Shown here: positions 1-11,955 of the stretch, piece by piece
How the letters are laid out: each line of letters starts with the position of its first letter
Position numbering within the stretch: the first letter of the stretch is position 1
Origin: Opisthocomus hoazin
Lineage: Eukaryota > Chordata > Aves > Opisthocomiformes > Opisthocomidae
DNA: 64,000 bases
Assembly: GCF_030867145.1 (NCBI RefSeq)
Contig: NC_134428.1
Location: forward strand, 24,097,537 to 24,161,536
Direction of reading: 5' to 3'
Notes under the pieces: model-generated
The model's database searches: none
Told to the model about the DNA's origin: nothing
The model's input: only the letters and a program-made list of their open reading frames with translations
Program-made: the position numbers and the translations under genes

Positions 1-3000
1 CAAAGCACGGGAGGGGCAATTTTGCCTTGCACGGACCATTGCTACGGAGCGGCTCGGTGGCAGCTCTGCTCGGGAACTGGTCGCAGGCAGCAGGCAGGGG
101 AGTGAGCAAACTCCCTCGTCGCTCCCATAACACAAATGCAAAAACAAGTGAGCACCTGAAAACAAGTGAGCAGCTATAAAAACTTGTGTTAAGTCTCTAC
201 TGGCTTCCAGAGAAGAGAAGGGCAGAGCTTTGCCTGTGCAGCCCAGCTTATGCTGAGAGATGGTAAAGCTGAGCAAGCAAGCTCTTATCTTTAATTAATT
301 TCAGATTATTGCTTCCTGCCTCATGGGACTTGTGGGTCTAAACCAGAAACTTCCCCAGGATCCTCGCTCCCTGCCCTGAAACCTGTGCTGGGAAGGATCA
401 AACCTCACCCTCCTCCCGCACCCCTTACTCCGTCCTCCTCCTGCCTGCGACCATACTCTTTGGCCACTGCAGTTTATTACACGCTCAGTTTGCTTTGCAG
501 ACAAGAATGGTTTTTACAAGGTCTCTGTGTCTCTGGAGCTGATGGTGCAAAACTGTATCCAGCTGTCTGCTTCAATAAAATAAAAAATTAAAGGTGGGCG
601 AATCTGATGCTTTTCCCAGCCAAAGCCTGTGACGGAGGAAGCAGGCACCCGGTAAATGCCGCTGGAATTGACTCTGCCGATGCCATATCCCAATCTCCCG
701 TGTGCGCTGTGCTGCTGCCTCCCCTCCCCACCTCGGGCCAGCACCCAACAAACCTCTCCCATCTGCATCAGCACCACCTTCTAGGCTGGATCCCTCTAAT
801 GTGAGTAAATTTACTGCATTAAATGGCCTTATCTGGAGTGTCCTTAAACATGACCTTAGTTCTTCCCATGCACCAAAGTCCCACTGAAATCACTGGGAAT
901 TAAGGGCCACCCTGAATTTTGAGTCTCCCACCCAGCGGGACGCACGGGAGGGACAACCCAGCCGAGGTGCTGAGCTGAGGTGCTGAGCTGAGGAGGAGAG
1001 CCAAGGAGGAGAGCGGGATGACAGGCAGTGGCATGGCACCTCCCCTGCAGTGCTGGGATTATTTCGGTGTCTTCTTCTAATGATTTCCCCGCAAGGTGAA
1101 AACTGTGGCAAAAAATCCCTAACACTGAGAAAGCACAAGAGTCTGGAAGTAACCTTGCTTAGCAGGGAGATCACATTGCCCATTTCTCTTTTTACATACG
1201 AAGCAGTGACCAGATGGAATGCTCTGACGTGCCCAGCCCGGGATGCACAGGGCACATCTTTGAAGGCAGAGGGGGCAAGGACTTTCATTATAAGGGCATT
1301 CAAAACAGGACACTTATTTACAGCCTTCAGTGCCAACATGTTGGTAATCACAACTGTTCATTACCATTAATATAAAAGCTTAAAATCAGTGTCCCACAGT
1401 CTTTTTTTTGGGTGCAGAAAGGTGACTGGTGCTGGGGATACCCAGCCACACCGGCTGCTCGCAGCCCAGGGACCACCCTGCAGAGCCTTCACTGCTCCTG
1501 CAAGCATCGAGGTTCAGAAGCACCTTCTCTAATTTTGGCCTTTCCTTGGCTAAACCCTCCTGCAATCATTTATGATTTCTAATTACCTTCCTAATTGCTT
1601 GGTGCAAGTTTTTCCAGAGCTTAGTTCACACCTCGCTCCAACCTTGAACCAGGCTGGTCCGCAGGCTGGGGATGAGCCCGTGCTGAGCCACCGCCTGGGT
1701 TTGTCACAAAGGTCCCCTCCTGCTGTTACCCTGATGCTTCCCCGTGGCTGTGCGCTGGCGCTGAAGGCAGGAAAACTTTTCAGTGCATGCGAGAGAGCAT
1801 CCTCCAGAAACACGAGCATCCAGCCTTGGTGATTATACACACAGCCTCCTGATTCTCCATTGGTGTCACAGCACAAGATGTGTGTGTGCACCGGGAGGTA
1901 AATACATTCCATAGCTTTTCCTCCAAACCAACATTTAAATTAAAAGAATTAGGCCTCCCACCACTAAACAGCCTATGTTTAAATGCTTTGCATCTGCTCC
2001 AGAATTCCAGCTGACAGTTTAATCAAAGCTCTTACAAATGTGTTTTCCGCTGCTCGCTGCCAGCTCTGATTACTCTCATGTTCTCCTCGCCACTCATCGC
2101 ACGCTGCGATGAGCTGAGAGTTTTGTCGGAAACCTCCGCTTTCGGTCCTATTTGCTGCCCTCTGATGATCAGCTCGGTGCAAATCTCCTTGTGACAAGAA
2201 GGGAAACCAGAATAACGAGGGGAGGGCTCTGGTGTGGAGCTATGCGACAGAGCAAGCAAACAGACCACTCACGCTAATGGTCTCACTCGGTGTCTCTTTG
2301 GAATAATGTGATGCTGCTTTTAAGCACGGCTTCCTTTTTTTTTTTTTCCTGATATGTGTGAAAAATCAACCAGAAGTGCCAGAAGTGTGATCTCTTGACT
2401 ATCGTTATCATTGCTGTAGAACTGCAACCGCACCCTAAAGGTCAGGTACTGCCGTAAAAGGGTGTTCTGTGGGACAGACACAGGCTGGAGACCGGGGACC
2501 GAGTGCAGGTGGCAATTATTTCACATGACCTTGTCTGGCTGGCTGCTGCGAGACCGGCTGAGGGCCTTCCAGCTACGGAGGGGGGAATAAGCTGAGGGGG
2601 AACCGCAAAAATCCAGGAGAAACCTGAAAACACCTCCACCGGGTTCAAATCCTGCAGGGAATGTGCAGCCCTCCTAACTCACAGTCCTTTCTGCTTGTCT
2701 TCCCCTCTTGGACCTTCTCTGGGTGTGCAGCCCCAGGTCGGGCTGGAGCTGCCCTTGGCTCACCTTCAGCCTTGGGCTGCGGAAACCCTGCCTGGAGGGA
2801 GCCAGCTCTGGCATTAACGCTTTCCTAGTTATTTTTCAGAAATGGTTAACTACTGCCGCTGTGCGAGACCTGGCCTGGGCACCCGCGTGGCTGCAGGGGA
2901 TGGGGCATCCCGTGGACCATCGCCCGGTGCCTCCTGTCCTTCGCCCACACGTGGGAAAATGTCATTGACAACTCTGAAACAGCCATCGCTGCCTGGGGAG

Positions 3001-6000
3001 TACGAGACCTTCGCCACGCTGCTGGAGGAAGGTCTACGGAGGTGTTGGAGGCTAAAACATTTTCGTTCTGCCGCGCATTGTGTTGGGTAGATCACGGCGT
3101 TGGGTGCGTTGACAGAGATTAAAAGAGATTAATCTCTTAAAAGAGATTAAGAAAATTAATGAAAAGGGAAAACCAACCCAAACCAATCTTTGCCTTTCCA
3201 CAGAAAGCAGACACTCACCGTACTGCTTCCATCGACATTCCGGTCAGCTGATGCTTTTAATCGTTCTTTTATGACATTTCAATTATATGTTTTATGTAAA
3301 TAAATGTCAGCTTTGGGACTGTCCAGGATAGGAGTTTTGTAGAGACTGTCTTCAAATCCTCATTAGTTACCTGTACTGACTTACCAGCTCTCTTTCCACC
3401 TCGGTCGGGCTGGGTTTTACCATGAGGGAGGGAGATTTGTGAGTGCTCTTAGCCATCTTTTTCTTCCAGGTTCAAAACACTCCATTTGTCAGGAAAAAGA
3501 AATATTTCTTTAAATCGAAATCACTGCTGACACTTTTCATAGATTGACGTGGTAAGTGCAAAAAGCCACATATCATCTTGCAAACGAAAGTGGGTTTTGG
3601 ATAAACAGTATTTTTCTTTGGCAAATGACTTCAAGGGAAACAAAGAAAGATGGAGCTAGAGTTTTGCCCTAAATTTGAACCGAATAATTCCTGTGGCTCT
3701 GAGAATTTTCAGCAGCATTACTGTAAAATGGACGCAACGCTTCACTACGTGCTTGACCCCAGCTCATCACCCTGTGGCCTAAAGGCTGACTCCAATGATC
3801 AATTCAGCTACTATTTTTCACAGTGATGAATGCTCAGCTCCACTTTTACCTGAAATAAAAGCTTCTTTAAATCAGGGAGAGCAGCAGCTTGCTCAAGGCA
3901 CCCGGCCCGGGGCGAGGACATCCGGCACTGCCCCTGCCATCCTCTATCAGTAGCAGAGACGTGGCCTTTGCCCTGTCACTTCGCCTTCCTGTCGAACACC
4001 CTCCAGAACACAGGTACCATAGGATGCTGCTCTGTATTTATAGTTTCTGGTGGAAGATTTCTGAGCATGCTTCTGAGGTTTGAGGCTGCCTCGGTCTGCT
4101 CTGGGACCTTTGGGCACTGTCAGCTGTGTTTCTGTGCAGATAAGAGGTAAGGTCACAAAAAAGATCACAAAAATCTCTCTCTTATTCCCACTCCTGTGCT
4201 GAGATTGGCCTAAAAATATTCCTCTAGGAGCGAGCTGTCTGCTTCATGACCCTGATTTTTGACTCACCGCAGCCGGTGCTTGCCCCAGCCCCAGTGGGAA
4301 CCTCGCCTGCTCCCCAACACATTGGGGACAGACCCCGAGCTTTGCTTTTCCCAGCTTCGCACAGAGGCAGAGCAAGTCATGGATGTTTTCCCTGGGCTTT
4401 GGTGGAAGGCTGGAGCTCTGCACAGCAGCAGGGATTGTCCAGCTTGACCAGCACCCATTTCTGAGTTACTGATCAGCGAACTCTTGATGTACAAAGCCTT
4501 TCCCCCTCCTTTCTAACCCACTGTTCCAGAGGCAGCTGAAGATTTGCCGAAACCACGTATTAGCTATTCTGTTTAAAGCCAGAGTTGTCTCCTCAGCCTC
4601 TTCCTTCCAACTCTCCTTATCTTTTAGTACCAGGACCAGAGGCATCTCTCCACCTTCAGCCTTGCCAGCTTTTCCTGCAGGGCCGGGTCCAGTGAAGCGG
4701 GATGCACCCGTGCACGCAGCTCCGCTCCCCAGCCCTGCATGGACCACGACTACCGCAAAGGAGGCTCTTTGCTCCGTTCACCCAAAGAAAGCTCTCTTGA
4801 AGCCTCCCTGGGCAAAACACCACATATAAAGCACGAACCCACAACCTGCGCCGTGCACAGCCAAACCCCGGTGATGTCTCACCCCCCCTGGTCCCTCTGT
4901 CCATCCCCAAGGGATGCAGGAGGAACACCAGTGTGTGCCCACCTCCAGCTGCAACGCAGCACGCTCACGGCATGCGGCGTGGGCACCTGCCTGGGCCAGA
5001 ACCGCTCCTGTATCAGCTTTCCTGAGAGACCCTGTCTTGATGGTGCGTTCACAGCAACGGTGCAGCGCTGGGCGATGCTGGGTGGTGTTTGGGGACAGCG
5101 AGGTCTGCAGTCAGGTCTGATCGTGTTTAGCAATGACCACGCACTGATGTGGTTGGGGATCGAGAAACCAGCACCCGTCAACGCGTCCTGTCGAAACAGC
5201 TCCAGTTTTCTGCTTTAATCTCTGAATCACTGCACTGAAATCCGCTCAACTCATCTACAGCGCCTGGGGGGAAAAAAAACGAAAAAACTGATGAAGGGGA
5301 AAGAAAAGCCCACAAGCTGTTTTCATGGAGGAAACGGAGTATGATCTGTCAAAAAGATTATTTTTTACAAATTGTTTGTCTGGTTATGATGCTGAACAAG
5401 AGTTACATTTTTCTCCCTGACAGCTCATCACGAACCGAGTGCTGAGCCGAGAAGCGCTTAAGAGAAATGGAGCAACTGAGATCCTGCTGTCCTGGCTTAT
5501 CCGCTCTCATTGCTTACCATCCTGGTGGATACAGTCCTAGTGGATAAAGAGGAATTAAATTAAAGAAAACCCAAACCAACCCAGGAACTCCAACAACTTG
5601 CAAGTCCAGCTGTGTTTTTCCCTCCTGCTCCTTTTTCTCCTTAAAGAAAGGAGTAAATTCACAGCTTGAAAAGACTGCAGGACATACCCACTTCCGTTTT
5701 TTTCAACAAGGATTTTCCAAACTTTTATGGATAGGACAGGGAAAACATCACACAAGAATTTGCCCCGTCTCTCCCTACCATGGTCCTACCCGTGCCTCCA
5801 GCCATCAGGGCATGAAGGATGGGGCCACGGAGCAGGAAATCACTGCCTGTAATTAATAATAAGTAAAGGAAGATGGAAAAATGGCTGGGGAAAAAAACCC
5901 ACATCAAAACACATTTGTTATCCTCTGCTGATACGAGATTTGTTTTTTCACAGCATGCTTGCCTTAGTGATATTAAATTGGGGGGGGGTGTGTTGTTTTA

Positions 6001-7634
6001 CAAGTCAAGCAAAACGTGTTGTGTGACCTGCTCTGAAATGGCTTGGTTTGTTTACTGATCTTGACCATTTTGACCCCCCCTACTTAAAAAATAATACTAG
6101 GTAATTTTCAAGATGGAAATATTGCCTCTGGAAAAAGCCAGAATGAAACATCCTGACTGCTTTCCATTTTTCTCTGCGATCACTCACTCGCAGATAACTC
6201 TGGCTGCCGCAGGAACTTTGTTTAATTTAGCAGAAATTATTAAACTGCCTCATCTCAGCCCCGCAGAATATCATTTTGTTCAAGAAACAAGTGGATTTTC
6301 TTATCACTGGTTAAAAAGAAAGGCTCCTGGGCAGTTTAGCAGAGGAATAGCAGTGGGGGATGCATCAGGTTGTTTTCCCTCTGGCTTTTCTATGTCTGGC
6401 TCCAGCCCTGGAATGGATCAGGTTATGTCAGTCACTGGGCCTTGATGGGAACTGGTTTGAGTGTGTCCTCCAGTGCTGGACTGGGCCCTCAGGTCTCGGC
6501 CTTTCAGAGGCATTTAGCAGCAATGACTGAAGGGGTTACGGGTGAAGACGAGAGCATGGAGATGGCTCCCCACAACGCTGTTGCTGGCCCCGGATCCCAG
6601 TGCCATGCCCTGGGGAAGGACCAGCAGCAGCAGCCAAAGGGCTTTGCCCCCTCCCTGCAGCCCACAGCCCCGACTGAAGATGAGATCTGGCTCCGAGCAT
6701 TCAAAAATAATGATTTATGTAAATGTGGTTCTTTTATTAAAAAAAAGGAAAAAAAAAAGTAGGTTTGCAAACATCAGTGGATGGCATAATGGGATGTAAT
6801 TCGCTGGAGTTTTCAACGCCATGTTACAATGCCTGTCTTAATTGTGATGAATTACTTTGAAATGAGTGGGTGTCAAAGGAATTGATTGGAATAGTGCAGC
6901 GTTACCACTTTCAAAAATCTCTTTTAATCATGGATGGTTTTTTCTTAAGTTTTGGTTCTTATGAGGTTTTCTGTTTACAGACTGCCCCGGGAGTTTCTTT
7001 CCTCTTCCATTCCTGTTCACACACGGACAGCTGCTGAGCGCAGGGTTTCCCTGAAGACTTTTCTTAGGAGCACTCCTACCTCTGGCAGCAATCCCTGGAG
7101 CCATGTGGCCGGAGAGCAGGAGCCAAGTAGAGCACCCAGAAGCTCCTGTGCAGGGACCCAGTGTTGTCATTGCTTAAGACACATCCCTGAGTCCTCCTAG
7201 CTGGGAAGCCACCTGCAACCCGACTTCTCATCCCACAGAAATGGATTTTTATCTTCTTTGCTCTTTCCTCAGGCATTTTGGGGAAGGTGAGACTAAAATT
7301 AGCTGTGGCTTCTCTCTCTGTGCCGGGCTGGGAAAGCAGCTCCCAGGGAGCTCGGCACCCACTGCCACAGCAGCAGCTGATGTGGCAATGGGTCATTTGT
7401 CCTCACGCCTGTTCTCGGGAGCAGGAGGGATCCGTTCTCCCCACCCGCAGACCTGGCAGGTTGAAGGTGCTGAGCCGTGCACTACCAGAAGTGAAAAACC
7501 TGCGGAGGACTCTGGAGCTGGCAGGGCTGCTGGACTAAGGGTTACAAACCCTGCTTTTTAAGGACTTTTGTTCTTTTTTAGTGGTTTCACTTAAAGATTA
7601 TTCCCTTTGTCACTAAAAACTGAGCCTCTCTTGT
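1..7634. other. Non-coding stretch, no gene recognised
   Basis: All frames are short and lack recognisable domains or matching splice sites. Notable items are a 13-mer duplication (964-989), T13 at 2335-2347, the palindrome AAGAGATTAATCTCTT at 3123-3138, G9 at 5980-5988 and two adjacent A-runs at 6739-6758. Confidence 0.6.
964..989 (+). repeat. Tandem duplication of a 13-mer
   Basis: GAGGTGCTGAGCT occurs twice head to tail, followed by a looser repeat of GGAGGAGAGC at 990-1014. A small local slippage product without coding meaning. Confidence 0.85.
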
Positions 7635-8020
7635 CATCTTGTTCAGCCTGAAGAAGAGAAGGCTGTGAGGGGACCTTAGAAATGCTTACAAATATCTGCA
7701 GGGTAGGGGTCAGGAGGACGGGGCCAGACTCTTTCCAGTGGTGCCCAGTGACAGGACAAGGGGCAACGGGCACAAACTGAAGCAGAGGAAGCTCCATCTG
7801 AACATGAGGAAGAACTTCTTCCCTCTGAGGGTGACGGGGCACTGGAACAGGCTGCCCAGGGAGGCTGTGAAGTCTCCTTCTCTGGAGATATTCAAGACCC
7901 GCCTGGACAAGGTCCTCTGCAGCCTACTGTAGGTGACGCTGCTTCGGCAGGAGGGTTGGACTAGGTGACCCACAGAGGTCCCTTCCAACCCCTACCATTC
8001 TGTGATTCTGTGATTTTGTG
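7635..8020 (+). mobile_element. CR1 LINE fragment, 3' end
   Basis: A 5'-truncated CR1 copy beginning in the GTTCAGCCTGAAGAAGAGAAGG segment of ORF2 and ending with the avian CR1 tail ATTCTGTGATTCTGTGATTTT. The plus-strand frame at 7738-7932 still encodes the last ~65 residues of the CR1 reverse-transcriptase polyprotein ([21 protein letters not shown]). It looks like the same subfamily as the minus-strand copy at 24.3 kb, judging by the shared GTGCCCAGTGACAGGACAAG segment and identical tail type. Non-autonomous relic, not a host gene. Confidence 0.95.
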
Positions 8021-8445
8021 GCATTTTGAGTTGAAACAGAGCATATCACCAGCCAAAGCATCGAAGCAATGACGTTTCTGTTATTAGCAAGCCTCGAGCA
8101 TCATGTGGCAGCATTTCCCGGAGGCCCTTTGCCAGCAATGCCCAAATCAATCATGAGATCTGATGTGCTATGGGCCACCAGCCTGGACGCATCTTGCGGG
8201 CAGCAGTGCGAGAGACTGATGGGTCAAATCCTGCCTCGCTGAACCCAGCCACGGGTGCTTCCAGGGCATGTGGCTGAACAGCAGCATCTTTCCTCCTATA
8301 CACAAAATAAACAGCCAGATCCAACAGACACTATCGGTAATGAGACTTTGTACACTGAGATACACTAAATGTACGTAGTGGGCCACAGCATCACACTTTC
8401 TGCTTCAAGACAGCTGTATTCAGAGTACCCAGAGTATCAGAGTCT
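8021..8445. other. Short spacer between two CR1 fragments
   Basis: About 425 bp of unique-looking DNA between a fresh CR1 (7.6 kb) and an older one (8.4 kb). No ORF, repeat or motif of note. Confidence 0.6.
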
Positions 8446-8660
8446 GGTTTAGACTGGATGTTAGGAAGCATTTCTTTACCAAGAGGGTGGTCAAACCCTG
8501 GAAAAGGTTTCCTAGAGATGTGGTCGGTGTCCCAAGCCTGTCAGTGGTTAAGAGATGTTTGGACGATGCCCTTAACAACGTGCTTTAACTTTCAGTCAGC
8601 CCAAAAGTGGTCAGGCAATTGGAATGGATGATTGTTTTAGGTCCTTTCCAGATGAAATTT
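8446..8660 (+). mobile_element. CR1 LINE fragment, 3' end, diverged
   Basis: The sequence runs from GACTGGATGTTAGGAAGC through GGTGGTCAAACCCTGGAA to TTTTAGGTCCTTTCCAGATG, the order found in the last ~200 bp of CR1 elements. It is older and more diverged than the neighbouring copy at 7.6 kb, with frameshifts. The normal short tandem tail of the CR1 is replaced directly by the CTCTC array that follows. Confidence 0.85.
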
Positions 8661-8816
8661 CTCTCCTCTCCTCTCCTCTCCTCTCCTCTCCTCTCCTCTC
8701 CTCTCCTCTCCTCTCCTCTCCTCTCCTCTCCTCTCCTCTCCTCTCCTCTCCTCTCCTCTCCTCTCCTCTCCTCTCCTCTCCTCTCCTCTCCTCTCCTCTC
8801 CTCTCCTCTCCTCTCC
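8661..8816. repeat. (CTCTC)n pentanucleotide microsatellite, about 31 copies
   Basis: Some 156 bp of almost perfect CTCTC units (GAGAG on the other strand), ending CTCTCCCCTT. It starts exactly where the CR1 tail should be and is entirely homopyrimidine/homopurine. It is open in all frames on both strands, which explains the Leu-Ser-Ser and Gly-Glu-Glu-Arg pseudo-proteins seen there. The true length may differ through assembly collapse. Confidence 0.98.
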
Positions 8817-11779
8817 CCTTGCCACACACCTATTTCCATTGAACTAGAGACTTTCCAACCATGCTTTATGAAATGATTCACAACTCAAATCTGGCACAGA
8901 CTTTCGGGCTGTGCCAGTACCTCTTTAGCCCCTCCATGGCCATGAAGTCACAGCTTGTGACAGTGATTGCAGTGACGTTCTCCTGTGGAGGTTTCTCCCA
9001 GCCCCGAGATGCCGGTTGGCAAGCTCAGGGCTGGGGCTTCCAGCCAGCCCTCGCCATCAAGCAACCGCGAAAACCTGCCGAGCTGCTGCAGTGGGCACTG
9101 CCTAACCAACTTCACAACGTGTGACCTGCAATTTTCCCAATTAAATTACAAAAGCAAAACTCAAAAAGCAGGCACCTAACTATACTGTCTTCTGGAACAC
9201 TGTAATGTGCTGACATTTCTGCAGGTCCATCAGCGGCAAGAGGGTAACTCCCCAGCAGAGACCATGCTCATAACAAAACAGCAGTGATGCAAGGAAGCCC
9301 CAGAAGCATCACGGGCTTGGTGGGTGCCCCAAAGGGAGGTTTTCAACCCCTTCGGCTTTTCTGACCAAACCATCCTCCTTCTTTCCCTATCGGAGGTGAC
9401 AGTTGTTTTCCCAGCTGTCCACCCAGGGAGCTGCGGTGTCAAACCCTCTGATTGAATTAGTGTGGCTAATTTATAAGGAGGTAAAATGGAATGAAAAGCA
9501 AAGTAACCAGAAATGAGATTATTTTTCAAGGTACATTTAACTTACTGTGACATTTGAGAGCATGAACCTTTAACAGCAGTAAGCAAGGCCTATTTGTCTG
9601 AGAGTTTAAATATTTAATTCCCAGGAAGACAGACACAATTTTTCAGATTATAATAATTATTTTAGACTTGATCAGCAAGAGAGACAAGCTTTGAGCTGGC
9701 ACAATAAAAAAGTCAAATAGGAAAAGTAACGACAAATTGGCCATGTGCTGGAAAACCCTGCCCAACCGCAGGGCTGAGTGGCTTCGGGATGGGGATTAGG
9801 GGACCAGAGCTCTCCTCCTCATTCTGCTAATCACCAGGTTTGCAGCCACAGGCAAATCCTGCCATCTGGTTGCTTGCCCTTTCTGCTTTCCTTTCATTTG
9901 GAGCATGAACTCTTTGCAGCCAAGGCCAAGACTGCAAAGACCACAGGAACCCTTTCCCATGCATCAGAGGGGTCCTTGAGCCCTTCATTTGGCCTCTGGC
10001 TTCCAAATATAGCAAAAACAGGCACCCAGAGGGAAAGCATTTAATTTGCTTTTAATTATCACGGCACTAGCTGGCTTAAGTCTGCAGTGCATGCTTGAAG
10101 GCTTGTCCATCTAATCCCGAGCCCTTGCTGCTGCTGCCCCAATATTGACTCAGTGGAGCCCATGGGTGCTCACCACCACAGGAAAAATGCTGCGTGAAGT
10201 GGCTGGACCTGCATTTTTGGTGAGTAAACGTCAGGAGTTTGAGCAACGACACATCAACCTGCAAGAAACTGCCAGGCTGTTGACGAAGAGTTGAGAGCAT
10301 CCTGAGGACAGGCCCTGGGGTTGACAGCAGCGTTGTCCTCCCAGGCTTGTGAGGGAGCTGGGATGCTGCCGGACAGCGTCCTGGGATTTAGCAACCTGTA
10401 GAAAGCTGGGGAGGTTTAGCAGGGACATCAACCTGCCAATGCTGGCGGACAGGGCAGGCAGGAGCAGAGAAGTATCAGGCAGGTCAAGTCCTTCCAGGTG
10501 GCAAGGGCAGGACTTGTGAGCTGCTTCGCTGGAGATGGGAACTGCTGGAGCAACACATGAATCTGCCCTGGAGAACGGCTGCCACCATCAAACCTCTGCC
10601 CAACTTAAAACACACCATCCAAGAGAAGGGAAAAAAAGAGATTTCCTTCCAGCGTGGCAGCCAGGGAACGAGTTTTCACATCACATGTGCTTTTCCACTG
10701 CACAAGGTTAGCGTTAGCTGGGAGGGCAGGAGGGCAGAGCTCATCGCTGGTGCCTGGAGCAAGCAAAGGCCGAAGGAACAATGGGCACCATCTCAGCCTT
10801 CGGGGCTATTTTGGCTTCCCCTAATTATTAGCCCCAGCACCAGCAGACTTGTACTTTGTTACAAGCTCTTCCTCTTTATCATATCACTGAAAATAATATC
10901 TCCTATGCTTATTCAAGGGAGATCTACATAGGTAATATTATTTGGGAGTAGTTAGGAATAGGAATTAGGTTTGAATAAATTAACTATCTGCAATTATTCT
11001 CCCTACAGTCACACCAAGCCTGAATGCTCATCCCAACATTGTTCTTCTTCCTAATAATGAAAAGCGAAATGTTTTTAATGAGGTGCCTTAATCCAGATTT
11101 CGTAGCCAAGGGCTGTGCTTCGTTGTGCAGAGCTCGTTACTCTGGGTCCACTGCTAGGGCAGTTTTGTATATCAATATTTTAGGGGACAGATTCGAAGTG
11201 CACAGGAAGACACACTAATTGGAGGAAAGGAGATGGAAAGGAACAGTGTGGCAGTGAAGGCAGCTCTTGAGAAGGAATTTTAGAGCTTCTGAGGAAAAAG
11301 AAATGCATTGATAAATTAAAGTTAGACATAATAAATGAATGACTGTGTTTTATTGGGGAAAAATGAGGTTGTTTTATCTCTAAATCTATAAAATAGAATA
11401 GCTTGTTCCTTCCACCAGTAAATGTGATCCTACTCAGCTTGACTTTGTCCTCGGAGCACTTAAACTCACAAGCTAAATTAAACCACTGGATCAAGAAAGG
11501 GAGACTTCAGGACTCATTAAGGAAACACCTCAGCACAAGTTTAACTGTGGCATCTACACCCCCAGTTTCCCCAGTGCGTTGCTATATGAGCACATCCTCA
11601 AAATGAGTCGCTCCCTCCTCCTTCGATATCCCATCCTTTCTGATCAAGCTGAGCCTCACAGGGATGCATTTCAGAGCTGGTGTTTACTGAAGCTGGGTTG
11701 TTCAGCTGGAGGATAAAATTAACATGCACTGATACGGGAGGTGATGCCTTCAGTGGCACACTCAGAAGATGCATCCCTT
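8817..11779. other. Non-coding stretch
   Basis: No exon is recognised. The part at about 9510-9740 is AT-rich with dense ATTA/TAAT cores (TTTAAATATTTAATTC, ATTATAATAATTATTTTAGA) and could be a conserved non-coding element. The rest is of mixed composition without repeats. Confidence 0.55.
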
Positions 11780-11955
11780 GTAGAATCATAGAAAGGTTTG
11801 GGTTGAAAGGGACCTTAAAGATCATCTGGTTCCAACCCCCTGCCATGAGCAGGGACATCTTCCACCAGCCCAGGTTGCTCAGAGCTCCATCCAACCTGGC
11901 CTTGAGCACTGCCAGGGAGGGGGCAGCCACAGCTTCTCTGGGCAACTTGTTGTAA
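11780..11955 (-). mobile_element. CR1 LINE fragment, 3' end, minus strand
   Basis: It opens with TAGAATCATAGAAAGGTTTGGG, the reverse complement of a CR1 tail. It continues through CATCTGGTTCCAACCCCCTG and CAACCTGGCCTTGAGCACTG to CTCTGGGCAACTTGTT. About 175 bp are retained, the rest lost by 5' truncation. A short minus-strand frame retains the C-terminal PREAVAAPSLAVLKARLDGA-like end of CR1 ORF2. Confidence 0.95.

Noticed and set aside
8585..8881. Six overlapping Leu-Ser-Ser or Gly-Glu-Glu-Arg repeat 'proteins'
   Set aside because: Translations of the CTCTC microsatellite on both strands.
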